From the NCBI GenBank assembly GCA_033782935.1, contig JAWQEG010000630.1, forward strand, positions 2,698,501 through 2,762,500: a stretch of 64,000 bases of DNA, written 5' to 3'. The stretch comes from Petrolisthes cinctipes (lineage: Eukaryota; Arthropoda; Malacostraca; Decapoda; Porcellanidae). Positions 13,411 through 25,000 of the stretch are shown here, piece by piece. A program made the position numbers and the translations under genes. The notes beneath the pieces are model-generated. The model did no database searches, had not been told where the DNA came from, and saw only the letters and a list, made by a program, of their open reading frames with translations. Position 1 is the first letter of the stretch. Every line of letters starts with the position of its first letter.

Positions 13411-14396
13411 CAGGTTCAGAACACCCGAAAATTCGATATTTTTGGGTCCCAGAAGCGATCTGTACATGCCTACTCCGTGTTAGAGTATTTTCAATATACA
13501 GGCACAAAACATGCTGAAAATCGATATTTTAGGTGCCCAAAGTCAATATGTGTATGCATCTTCTGTACCCGTTTATTTCCCAAATTCAGGCTCAAAACAC
13601 CCGAAAATTCGATATTTTTGGGTCCCAGAAGCGATCTGTACATGCCTACTCCATGTTAGATTTTTTTTAAATACACGCCCAAAACATGCTGAAAATCTAT
13701 ATTTTAGGTGCACAAAGTCAATATGTGTATGCATCTTCTGTATACGTTTATATCCCAAATTCAGGCTCAAAACACCCGAAAATTCAACATTTTTGGGTCC
13801 CAGAAGCGATCTGTACATGCCTACTCAGAGCTAGAATGTTTTCAAAATATAGGCTCAAAACATGCTAAAAATCGATATTTTAGGTGTCCAAAGTCGATAT
13901 GTGCATGCATCTTCTGTACCCGTTTATATCTCAAATTCAGGCTCAAAACACCCGAAAATTCGATATTTTTGGGTCCCAGAAGCGACCTGTACATGCCTAC
14001 TCAGTGCTAGAATTTTTTCAAAATATGGGCCCAAAACATGCTAAAAATCGATATTTTAAATTCAAAAAGTCGATATGTACATTCATCTTTTGTACCCGTT
14101 TATATCTCAAATTCAGGATCAAAACACCCGAAAATTCGATATTTTTGGGTCCCAGAAGCGATCTGTACATGCTTACTCAGTGCTAGAATGTTTTCAAAAT
14201 ATAGGCTCAAAACATGCTCAAAATCGATATTTTAGGTATCAAAAGTCGATATGTGCAAGCATCTTCTGTACCCGTTTATATCTCAAATTCAGGCTCAAAA
14301 CACCCGAAAATTCGATATTTTTGGGTCCTAGAAGCGATCTGTACATGCCTACTCCTTGCTAGAATGTTTTAAATATACAGACCCAAAACATAATCA

Positions 14397-15627
14397 AAAT
14401 CGATATTTTAGGTGCAAAAAGTCGATATGTGCATGCATCTTCAGTACCCGTTTATATCTCAAATTCAGGATAAAAACACCCGAAAATTAAATTTGTTCGG
14501 GTCGATAAAGCGATGTGTACATGCCTACTCAGTGCTAGAATGTTTTCAAGATACAGACCCAAAACATGCTAAAAATCGATATTTAATGTGTCCAAAGTCA
14601 ATATGTGCATGCATCTTCTGTACCCGTTTATATCTCAAATTCAGGCTCAAAACACCCGAAAATTCGATATTTTTGGGTCCCAGAAGCGATCTGTACATGC
14701 CTACTCCGTGTTAGAGTATTTTCAATATACAGGCCCAAAACATGCTAAAAATCGATATTATAGGTGCCCAAAGTCGATATGTTCATGCATCTTCTGTACC
14801 CGTTTATATCTCAAATTCAGGCTCAAAACACCCGAAAATTCGATATTTTTGGGTCCCAGAAGCGTACTGTACATGCCTACTCCGTGTTAGAGTATTTTCA
14901 CAATACACGCCCAAAACATGCTGAAAATCGATATTTTGCTGCCCAAAGTCGATATGTGCATGCATCTTCTGTACCCGTTTATATCTCAAATTCATGCTCA
15001 AAACTCCCGAAAATTCGATATTTTTCGGTCCCAGAAGCGATCTGTACATGCCTACTCCGTGTTAGAGTATTTTCAATATACAGGCCCAAAACATGCTGAA
15101 AATCGATATTATAGGTGCCCAAAGTCAATATGTGTATGCATCTTCTGTACCCGTTTATTTCCCAAATTCAGGCTCAAAACACCCGAAAATTCGATATTAT
15201 TGTGTACAAGAAGCGATCTGTGCATGCCTACTCCGTGATAGAGTATTTTCAAAACACAGGCCCAAAACCTGGTCAAAATCGATATTTTGGGTGCTCAAAG
15301 TCGATATGTGCATTAATCTTCTGTACCCGTTTACATCCCAAATTCAGGTTTAAAACACTCGAAAAGTCGATATTTTTGGGTCACAAAAGCGACCTGTACA
15401 TGCCTACTCCTTGCTAGAATGTTTTCAAGATACAGACCCAAAACATAATCAAAATCGATATTTTAGGTGCAAAAAGTCGATATGTGCATGCATCTTAAGT
15501 ACCCGTTTATATCTCAAATTCAGTCTCAAAAAACCCGAAATTTCAACATTTTTGGGTCCCAGAAGTGGTCTGTACATGCCTACTCAGTGCTAGAATGATT
15601 TCAAAATATAGGCTCAAAACATGCTAA
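14397..15627 (+). repeat. 7-monomer block, tandem copy 1 (1231 bp)
   Basis: Repeated directly downstream at an offset of 1231 bp, seven monomers minus one base. The block carries the highly diverged marker aatttgttcgggtcgataaa at 14488-14507, the variant tcgatattata in two monomers, gcgtactgtacatg, and tcgatattttgctgccc near 14930, all found again at +1231. The two copies differ at clearly more sites than the 8-monomer pair at 4785-7600, by a few percent on inspection, so this is an older event. Confidence 0.88.
14488..14507 (+). repeat. Marker variant: gggtcgataaag half A
   Basis: The usual tcgatatttttgggtcccagaag stretch is replaced by aatttgttcgggtcgataaa, with cgatgtgtacatg following. 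It is the most diverged half A I saw, and it occurs only here and at 15719-15738, inside the two copies of the 7-monomer block. Several changes are clustered over about 25 bp, so a small conversion or replacement is possible, though stepwise mutation cannot be excluded. Confidence 0.8.
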
Positions 15628-16858
15628 AAATCGATATTTTAGGTGCAAAAAGTCGATATGTGCATGCATCTTCAGTACCCGTTTATATCTCAAATTAAGG
15701 CTCAAAATACCCGAAAATTAAATTTGTTCGGGTCGATAAAGCGATGTGTACATGCCTACTCAGTGCTAGAATGTTTTCAAGATACAGACCCAAAACATGC
15801 TAAAAATAGATATTTAATGTGTCCAAAGTCAATATGTGCATGCATCTTCTGTACCCGTTTATATCTCAAATTCAGGCTCAAAACACCCGAAAATTCGATA
15901 TTTTTGGGTCCCAGAAGCCATCTGTACATGCCTACTCCGTGTTAGAGTATTTTCAATATACAGGCCCAAAACATGCTAAAAATCGATATTATAGGTGCCC
16001 AAAGTCGATATGTGCATGCATCTTCTGTACCCGTTTATATCTCAAATTCAGGCTCAAAACACCTGAAAATTCGATATTTTTAGGTCCCAGAAGCGTACTG
16101 TACATGCCTACTCCGTGTTAGAGTATTTTCACAATACACGCCCAAAACATGCTGAAAATCGATATTTTGCTGCCCAAAGTCGATATGTGCATGCATCTTC
16201 TGTACCCGTTTATATCTCAAATTCATGCTCAAAACACCCGAAAATTCGATATTTTTGGGTCCCAGAAGCGATCTGTACATGCCTACTCCGTGTTAGAGTA
16301 TTTTCAATATACAGGCCCAAAACATGCTGAAAATCGATATTATAGGTGCCCAAAGTCAATATGTGTATGCATCTTCTGTACCCGTTTATTTCCCAAATTC
16401 AGGCTCAAAACACCCGAAAATTCGATGTTATTGTGTACCAGAAGCGATCTGTACATGCCTACTCCGTGATAGAGTATTTTCAAAACACAGGCCCAAAACC
16501 TGCTCAAAATCGATATTTTGGGGGCCCAAAGTCGATATGTGCATGCATCTTCTGTACCCGTTTACATCCCAAATTCATGTTTAAAACACTCGAAAAGTCG
16601 ATATTTTTGGGTCACAGAAGCGACCTGTACATGCCTACTCCTTGCTAGAATGTTGCCAAGATACAGACCCAAAACATAATCAAAATCGATATTTTAGGTG
16701 CAAAAAGTCGATATGTGCATGCATCTTCAGTACCCGTTTATATCTCAAATTCAGGCTCAAAATACCCGAAAATTCAACATTTTTGGGTCCCAGAAGTGGT
16801 CTGTACATGCCTACTCAGTGCTAGAATGATTTCAAAATATAGGCTCAAAACATGCTAA
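15628..16858 (+). repeat. 7-monomer block, tandem copy 2 (1231 bp)
   Basis: Second copy of the 1231-bp block. The monomer near 15600-15640 is a chimera: its half A tail (gaatgatttcaaaatatagg) is like that at 16830, while the following half B and next half A (gtgcaaaaagtcg and the gggtcgataaag marker) are like 14412 onward. The marker recurs at 15719-15738. Differences from copy 1 include gttcatgc against gtgcatgc, and gatgttattgtg against gatattattgtg. Confidence 0.88.
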
Positions 16859-19800
16859 AAATCGAAATTTAATGTGTCCAAAGTCGATATGTGCATGCAT
16901 CTTCTGTACCCGTTTATATCTCAAATTCAGGGTCAAAACACCCGAAAATTCGATGTTTCTGGGTCCCATAAGCAATCTGTACATGCCTACTCAGTGCTAG
17001 AATTTTTTCAAAATATGGGCCCAAAAAATGCTAAAAATCGATATTTTAGGTGCCCAAAGTCAATATGTGCATGCATCTTTTGTACCCGTTTATATCCCAA
17101 ATTCAGGCTCAAAACACCCGAAAATTTGATATTTTTGGGTCCCAGAAGCGATCTGTACATGCCTACTCCTTGCTAGAATGTTTTCAAGATACAGACCCAA
17201 AACATGCTCAAAATCGATATTTTAGGTGCCCAAAGTCGATATGTGCATGCATCTTCAGTAACTGTTTATATCTCAAATTCAGGCTCAAAACGCCTGAAAA
17301 TCAATATTTTTGGGTCCCAGAAGGGATCTGTGCATGCCTACTCAGTGCTAGAATGTTTTCAAAATATAGGCTCAAAACATGTTACAAATCAATATTTTAG
17401 GTGTCCAAAGTCGATATGTTCATGCATCTTCAGTACCTGTTTGTATCTCAAATTCAGGCTCAAAACACCTGAAAATTCGATATTTTTGGGTTCCTGAAGC
17501 GATCTGTACATACCTACTCAGTGCTAGAATATTTTCAAAAAATAGGCCCAGAACATGCTGAAAATCGATATTTTGGGTGCCAAAAGTCAAAATGTGCATG
17601 CATCTTCTGTACCCGTTTATATCTTAAATTCAGGCTCAAAACACTCGAAAACTCGATATTTTTGGGTCCCAGAAGCGATCTGTACATGACTACTCCGTGT
17701 TAGAGTATTTTCAAAATATAGGCTCAAAACATGTTACAAATCAATATTGTAGGTGTCCAAAGTCGATATGTTCATGCATCTTCTGTACCCGTTTATATCT
17801 CAAATTCAGGCTCAAAACACCCAAAAATTCGAAATTTTTGGGTTCCAGAAGCGATCTGTATATGCCTACTCCGTGGTAGAGTATTTTCAATGTACAGGCC
17901 CAAAACATGCTGAAAATCGATATTTTAGTTGCCAAAAGTCAATATGTGTATGCATCTTCTGTACCCGTTAACATCCCAAATTCAGGCTCAAAACACCCTA
18001 AAATTTGATATTTTTGGGTCCCAGAAGCGATCTGTCCATGCTTACTCAGTGCTAGAATTTTTTCAATATATGGGCCCAAATCATGCTAAAAATCGATATT
18101 TTAGGTGCACAAAGTCGATATGTGCATGCATCTTCTGTACCCGTTTATATCTCAAATTCAGGCTCAAAACACCCGAAAATTCGATATTTTTGGGTCCCAG
18201 AAGCGATCTGTACATGCCTACTCCGTGTTAGATTTTTTTTAAATACAGGCCCAAAACATACTGAAAATCTATATTTTAGGTGAAAAAAGTCAATATGTGT
18301 ATGCATCTTCTGTATCCGTTTATATCCCAAATTCAAGCTCAAAACACCCGAAAATTCAACATTTTTGGGTCCCAGAAGCGATCTGTACATGCCTACTCAG
18401 TGATAGAATGTTTTTAAAATATAGGCTCAAAACATGCTACAAATCGATATTTTAGGTGTCCAAAGTCGATATGTGCATGTATCTTCTGTACACGTTTATA
18501 TCTCAAATTCAGGCTCAAAACAACCGAAAATTCGATATTTTTGGGTCTTAGAAGCGATCTGTACATGCCTACTCAGTGCTAGAATTTTTTCAAATATGGG
18601 CCCATAACATGCTAAAAATCGATATTTTAAATGCAAAAAGTCGATATGTGCATGCATCTTCTGTACCCGTTTATATCTCAAATTCAGGTTCAGAACACCC
18701 GAAAATTCGATATTTTTGGGTCCCAGAAGCGATCTGTACATGCCTACTCTGTGTTAGAGTATTTTCAATATACAGGCCCAAAACATGCTTAAAATCGATA
18801 TTTTATGTGCCCAAAGTTAATATGTGTATGCATCTTCTGTACTCGTTTATTTCCCAAATTCAGGCTCAAAACACTCGAAAATTCGATATTTTTATGTACC
18901 AGAAGCGATCTGTACATGCCTACTTAGTGTTAGAGTATTTTCAAAATACAGGCCCAAAACAGGCTCAAAATCGATATTTTGGGTGCCCAAAGTCGATATG
19001 TTAATGCATCTTCTGTACCCGTTTATATCCTAAATTCAGGTTTAAAACACTCGAAAATTCGATATTTTTGGGTCACAGAAGCGATCTGTACATGCCTACT
19101 CCTTGCTAGAATGTTTTCAAAAAATCGATATTTTAGGTGCAAAAAGTCGATATGTGCATGCATCTTCTGTACCCGTTTATATCTCAAATTCAGGTTCAGA
19201 ACACCCGAAAATTCGATATTTTTGGGTCCCAGAAGCGATCTGTACATGCCTACTCTGTGTTAGAGTATTTTCAATATACAGGCCCAAAACATGCTAAAAA
19301 TAGATATTTTAAGTGCAAAAAGTCGATATGTGCATGCATCTTCTGCACCCGTTTATATCTCAAATTCAGGCTCAAAACACCCGAAAATTCGATATTTTTG
19401 GGTCCCAGAAGCGATCTGTACATGTCTACTCCGTGTTAGAGTATTTTCAAGATACAGGCCCAAAACATGCTGAAAATCAATATTTTAGGTGCCCAAAATC
19501 GATATGTGCATGCATCTTCTGTACCCGTTTATATCTCAAATTCAGGTTCAAAACACCCAAAAATTCGATATTTTTGGGTCCCAGAAGCGATCTGTACATG
19601 CCTACTCCGTGTTAGAGTATTTTAAAAATACAGGCCCAAAACATGCTTAAAATCGATATTTTAGGTGCCCAAAGTTAATATGTGTATGCATCTTCTGTAC
19701 CCGTTTATATCTCAAATTCAGGCTCAAAACACCCGAAAATTCGATATTTTTGGGTCCCAGAAGCGATCTGTACATGCCTACTCCGTGTTAGATTTTTTTT

Positions 19801-20090
19801 AAATACAGGCCCAAAACATACTGAAAATCTATATTTTAGGTGAAAAAAGTCAATATGTGTATGCATCTTCTGTATCCGTTTATATCCCAAATTCAAGCTC
19901 AAAACACCCGAAAATTCAACATTTTTGGGTCCCAGAAGCGATCTGTACATGCCTTCTCAGTGCTAGAATGTTTTCAATATATAGGCTCAAAACATGCTAC
20001 AAATCGATATTTTAGGTGTCCAAAGTCGATATGTGCATGCATCTTCTGTACCCGTTTATATCTCAAATTCAGGCTCAAAACACCCGAAAA
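16859..20090 (+). repeat. Mixed monomers with a partly repeated 3-monomer segment
   Basis: About 18 monomers. The segment at about 18135-18690 is repeated at 19695-20250 (offset 1560 bp, nine monomers less 24 bp). Shared variants include the attttttttaaatacagg tail, aacatactgaaaatctat, gtgaaaaaagtcaatatg, gggtcttagaag and caaatatggg. The monomers between the two copies are not repeated, so this is an interspersed rather than a tandem duplication. The agaagggatct monomer type occurs near 17323. Confidence 0.78.
19103..19140 (+). other. 22-bp deletion inside one monomer
   Basis: Here gaatgttttcaa runs directly into aaaatcgatatt. In every neighbouring monomer these are separated by about 22 bp containing caggcccaaaacatgct or the cagacccaaaacataatc variant. 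The deletion removes the start of half B and leaves a run of six A residues at the junction. It is the only large indel I found in the window and it shifts the phase of everything downstream, which accounts for 22 of the 31 bp missing from a perfect 176-bp ladder. Confidence 0.88.
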
Positions 20091-21665
20091 TTCGATATTT
20101 TTGGGTCTTAGAAGCGATCTGTACATTCCTACTCAGTGCTAGAATTTTTTCAAATATGGGCCCAAAACATGCTAAAAATCGATATTTTAAATTCAAAAAG
20201 TCGATATGTGCATGCATCTTCTGTACCCGTTTATATCTCAAATTCAGGCTCAAAACACCCGAAAATTCGATATTTTTGGTTCCCAGAAGCGATCTGTACA
20301 TGCCTACTTCGTGTTAGAGTATTTTCAAAATACAGGCGCAAAACATGCTGGAAATTAATATTTTAGGTGCCCAAAGTCAATATGTGTATTTATCTTCTAT
20401 ACCCGTTTATTTCCCAAATACAGGCTCAAAACACCCGAAAATTCGATATTATTGAGTCCCAGAAGTGATCTGTACATGCCTACTCAGTGCTAGAATTGTT
20501 TCAATATATGGGCCCAAAACATGCTAAAAATAGATATTTTAAGTGCAAAAAGTCGATATGTGCATGCATCTTCTGAACCCGTTTATATCTCAAATTCAGG
20601 CTCAAAACACCCGAAAATTCGATATTTTTGGGTCCCAGAAGCGATATGTACATGCCTACTCCGTGTTAGAGTATTTTCAAGATACAGGCCCAAAACATGC
20701 TGAAAATCAATATTTTAGGTGCCCAAAATCGATATGTGCATGCATCTTCTGTACCCGTTTATATCTCAAATTCAGGTTCAGAACACCCCAAAATTCGATA
20801 TTTTTGAGTCCCAGAAGCGATCTGTACATGCCTACTCCTTGCTAGAATGTTTTCAAGATACAGACCCAAAACATAATCAAAATCGATATTTTAGGTGCAA
20901 AAAGTCGATATGTGCATGCATCTTCAGTACCCGTTTATATCTCAAATTCAGGCTCAAAATATCCAAAAATTCAACATTTTTGGGTCCCAGAAGCGATCTG
21001 TACATGCCTACTCAGTGCTAGAATGTTCTCAAAATATAGGCTCAAAACATGCTCAAAATCAATATTTTGGGTGCCCAAAGTCGATATGTGCATGCATCTT
21101 CTGTCCCCGTTTACATCCCAAATTCAGGTTTAAAACACTCGAAAAAAAATTCTTTTGGGGTCACAGAAGCAATCTGTACATGCCTACTCCTTGCTAGAAT
21201 GTTTTCAAGATACAGACCCAAAACATAATCAAAATCGATATTTTAGGTGCAAAAAGTCGATATGTGCATGCATCTTCAGTACCTGTTTATATCTCAAATT
21301 CAGGCTCAAAACACCCGAAAATTCGATATTTTTGGGTCCCAGAAGCGATCTGTACATGCCTACTCAGTGCTAGAAATTTTTCAAAATACAGGCCCAAAAC
21401 ATGCTAAAAATCGATATTTTAAGTGCAAAAAGTCGATATGTGCATGCATCTTCAGTACCCGTTTATATCTCAAATTCAGGCTCAAAACACCCGAAAATTC
21501 GATATTTTTGGTTCCCAGAAGCGATCTGGACATGCCTACTCCGTGTTAGAGTATTTTCAAAAAACAGGCGCAAAACATGCTGGAAATTAATATTTTTGGT
21601 GCCCAAATTCAATATGTGTATTTATCTTCTGTACCCGTTTATATCCCAAATTAAGGCTCAAAACA
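20090..21665 (+). repeat. Core block repeated at 23961-25536 (9 monomers)
   Basis: This stretch aligns with 23961-25536 at an offset of 3871 bp (22 monomers minus one base) and, from about 20400, with 30080 onward at exactly 9680 bp (55 monomers). Diagnostic shared features in order are gggtcttagaag, ttttaaattcaaaaag, aaaatagatattttaagtgc, the family with cagacccaaaacataatc, ctgtccccgtttacatccc, and the A-run marker at 21142. The copies separate at the end, where this one reads acacttgaaaattc and the other accctaaaattc. Confidence 0.85.
21142..21160 (+). repeat. Marker variant: A-run monomer, first of six
   Basis: The half A core, normally gaaaattcgatatttttggg, reads aaaaaaaattcttttgggg here. 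The same rare variant starts at 21142, 25013, 30822, 38568, 42792 and 48778, each time 40-60 bp after ctgtccccgtttacatccc. Spacings are 3871, 5809, 7746, 4224 and 5986 bp, that is 22, 33, 44, 24 and 34 monomers within two bases. It is the clearest single tag for following the core duplications. Confidence 0.92.
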
Positions 21666-22099
21666 CTTGAAAATTCGATATTTTTGGGTCCCAGAAGCGA
21701 TCTGTACATGCCTACTCTGTGTTAGAGTATTTTCAATATACAGGCCCAAAAAATGCTTAAAATCGATATTTTAGGTGCCCAAAGTTAATATGTGTATGCA
21801 TCTTCTGTACTCGTTTATTTCCCAAATTCAGGCTCAAAACACTCGAAAATTCGATATTTTTGTGTACCAGAAGCGATCTGTACATGCCTACTCCGTGTTA
21901 GAGTATTTTCAAAATACAGGCCCAAAACAGGCTCAAAATCGATATTTTGGGTGCCCAAAGTCGATATGTGAATGCATCTTCTGTACCCGTTTATATCCTA
22001 AATTCAGGTTTAAAACACTCGAAAATTCGATATTTTTGGGTCACAGAAGCGATCTGTACATGCCTACTCCTTGCTAGAATGTTTTCAATATACAGACCC

Positions 22100-25000
22100 A
22101 AAACATAATCAAAATCGATATTTTAGGTGCAAAAAGTCGATATGTGCATGCATCTTCAGTACCCGTTTATATCTCAAATTCAGGCTCAAAATATCCGAAA
22201 ATTCAACATTTTTGGGTCCCAGAAGCGATCTGTACATGCCTACTCAGTGCTAGAATGTTTTCAAAATATAGGCTCAAAACATGCTAAAAATCGATATTTA
22301 ATGTGTCCAATGTCGATATGTGCATGCATCTTCTGTACCCGTTTATATCTAAAATTCAGGCTCAAAACACCCGAAAATTCGATATTTTTGGGTCCCAGAA
22401 GCGATCTGTACATGCTTACTCAGTGCTAGAATTTTTTCAATATATGGCTCCAAATCATGCTAAAAATCGATATTTTAGGTGCACAAAGTCGATATGTGCA
22501 TGCATCTTCTGTACTCGTTTATATCTCAAATTCAGGCTCAAAACACCCGAAAATTCGATATTTTTGGGTCCCAGAAGCGATCTGTACATGCCTACTCCGT
22601 GTTAGAGTATTTTCAAAATACAGGCCCAAAACATGCTGAAAATCAATATTTTAGGTGCCCAAAGTCGATATGTGCATGCATCTTCTGTACCCGTTTATAT
22701 CTCAAATTCAGGTTCAGAACACCCGAAAATTCGATATTTTTGGGTCCAAGAAGCGATCTGTACATGCCTACTCCGTGTTAGAGTATTTTCAAAATACTGG
22801 CACAAAACATGCTGAAAATCGATATTTTAGGTGCCCAAAGTCGATATGTGCATGCATCTTCTGTACCCGTTTATTTCCCAAATTCATTCTCAAAACACCC
22901 GAAAATTCAATATTTTTTGGTCCCAGAAGAGAACTGTACATGCCTACTCAGTGCTAGAATATATTGAAGATATGGGCCCAAAACATGCTAAAAATCGATA
23001 TTTTTGGTGCCCAAAGTCGATATGTACATTCATCTTCTGTACGCGTTTATATCTCAAATTCAGGCTCAAAATACCCGAAAATTCAATATTTTTGGGTCCC
23101 AGAAGCGATCTGTACATGCTTACTCAGTGCTAGAATTTTTTCAATATATGGCTCCAAATCATGCTAAAAATCGATATTTTAGGTGCACAAAGTCGATATG
23201 TGCATGCATCTTCTGTACTCGTTTATATCTCAAATTCAGGCTCAAAACACCCGAAAATTCGATATTTTTGGGTCCCAGAAGCGATCTGTACATGCCTACT
23301 CCGTGTTAGAGTATTTTCAAAATACAGGCCCAAAACAGGCTCAAAATCGATATTTTGGGTGCCCAAAGTCGATATGTGAATGCATCTTCTGTACCCGTTT
23401 ATATCCTAAATTCAGGTTTAAAACACTCGAAAATTCGATATTTTTGGGTCACAGAAGCGATCTGTACATGCCTACTCCTTGCTAGAATGTTTTCAATATA
23501 CAGACCCAAAACATAATCAAAATCGATATTTTAGGTGCAAAAAGTCGATATGTGCATGCATCTTCAGTACCCGTTTATATCTCAAATTCAGGCTCAAAAT
23601 ATCCGAAAATTCGATATTTTTGGGTCCCAGAAGCGATCTGTACATGCCTACTCAGTGCTAGAATGTTTTCAAAATATAGGCTCAAAACATGCTAAAAATC
23701 GATATTTAATGTGTCCAAAGTCGATATGTGCATGCATCTTCTGTACCCGTTTATATCTAAAATTCAGGCTCAAAACACCCGAAAATTCGATATTTTTGGG
23801 TCCCAGAAGCGATCTGTACATGCTTACTCAGTGCTAGAATTTTTTCAATATATGGCTCCAAATCATGCTAAAAATCGATATTTTAGGTGCACAAAGTCGA
23901 TATGTGCATGCATCTTCTGTACCCGTTTATATCTCAAATTCAGGCTCAAAACACCCAAAATTCGATATTTTTGGGTCTTAGAAGCGATCTGTACATGCCT
24001 ACTCAGTGCTAGAATTTTTTCAAAATATGGGCCCAAAACATGCTAAAAATCGATATTTTAAATTCAAAAAGTCGATATGTGCATGCATCTTCTGTACCCG
24101 TTTATATCTCAAATTCAGGCTCAAAACACCCGAAAATTCGATATTTTTGGTTCCCAGAAGCGATCTGTACATGCCTACTCCGTGTTAGAGTATTTTCAAA
24201 ATACAGGCACAAAACATGCTGGAAATTAATATTTTAGGTGCCCAAAGTCAATATGTGTATTTATCTTCTATACCCGTTTATTTCCCAAATTCAGGCTCAA
24301 AACACCCGAAAATTCGATATTTTTGAGTCTCAGAAGTGATCTGTACATGCCTACTCAGTGCTAGAATTGTTTCAATATATGGGCCCAAAACATGCTAAAA
24401 ATAGATATTTTAAGTGCAAAAAGTCGATATGTGCATGCATCTTCTGCACCCGTTTATATCTCAAATTCAGGCTCAAAACACCCGAAAATTCGATATTTTT
24501 GGGTCCCAGAAGCGATCTGTACATGCCTACTCCGTGTTAGAGTATTTTCAAGATACAGGCCCAAAACATGCTGAAAATCAAGATTTTAGGTGCCCAAAAT
24601 CGATATGTGCATGCATCTTCTGTACCCGTTTATATCTCAAATTCAGGTTCAGAACACCCCAAAATTCGATATTTTTGAGTCCCAGAAGCGATCTGTACAT
24701 GCCTACTCCTTGCTAGAATGTTTTCAAGATACAGACCCAAAACATAATCAAAATCGATATTTTAGGTGCAAAAAGTCGATATGTGCATGCATCTTCAGTA
24801 CCCGTTTATATCTCAAATTCAGGCTCAAAATATCCGAAAATTCAACATTTTTGGGTCCCAGAAGCGATCTGTACATGCCTACTCAGTGCTAGAATGTTCT
24901 CAAAATATAGGCTCAAAACATGCTCAAAATCAATATTTTGGGTGCCCAAAGTCGATATGTGCATGCATCTTCTGTCCCCGTTTACATCCCAAATTCAGGT

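Larger units (their letters stand above)
7601..14396 (+). repeat. Mixed monomer region between the 8-mer and 7-mer duplications
   Basis: About 38-39 monomers. There is no tight tandem block duplication, but there are longer-range relations. Roughly 11014-11560 resembles 13125-13670 at 2110-2111 bp (12 monomers). Monomers at 9078-9470 resemble 3975-4367 at 5103 bp (29 monomers). The monomer with cccaaactcgatatgtaaat at about 8433 is of a type otherwise found only after 53900. The acagggtaaaaat monomer at 9638 matches one at 4711. Near 8775 the usual tcgatattttag has become tcgatgttaaatg. All sequence is satellite. Confidence 0.8.

Noticed and set aside
19303..19320. Plant evening-element-like agatatttt in some monomers (also near 20530, 24401, 30210, 42180, 48166)
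   Set aside because: It arises from a single c/a change in the ordinary atcgatatttt core, and follows the block duplications; there is no promoter context.
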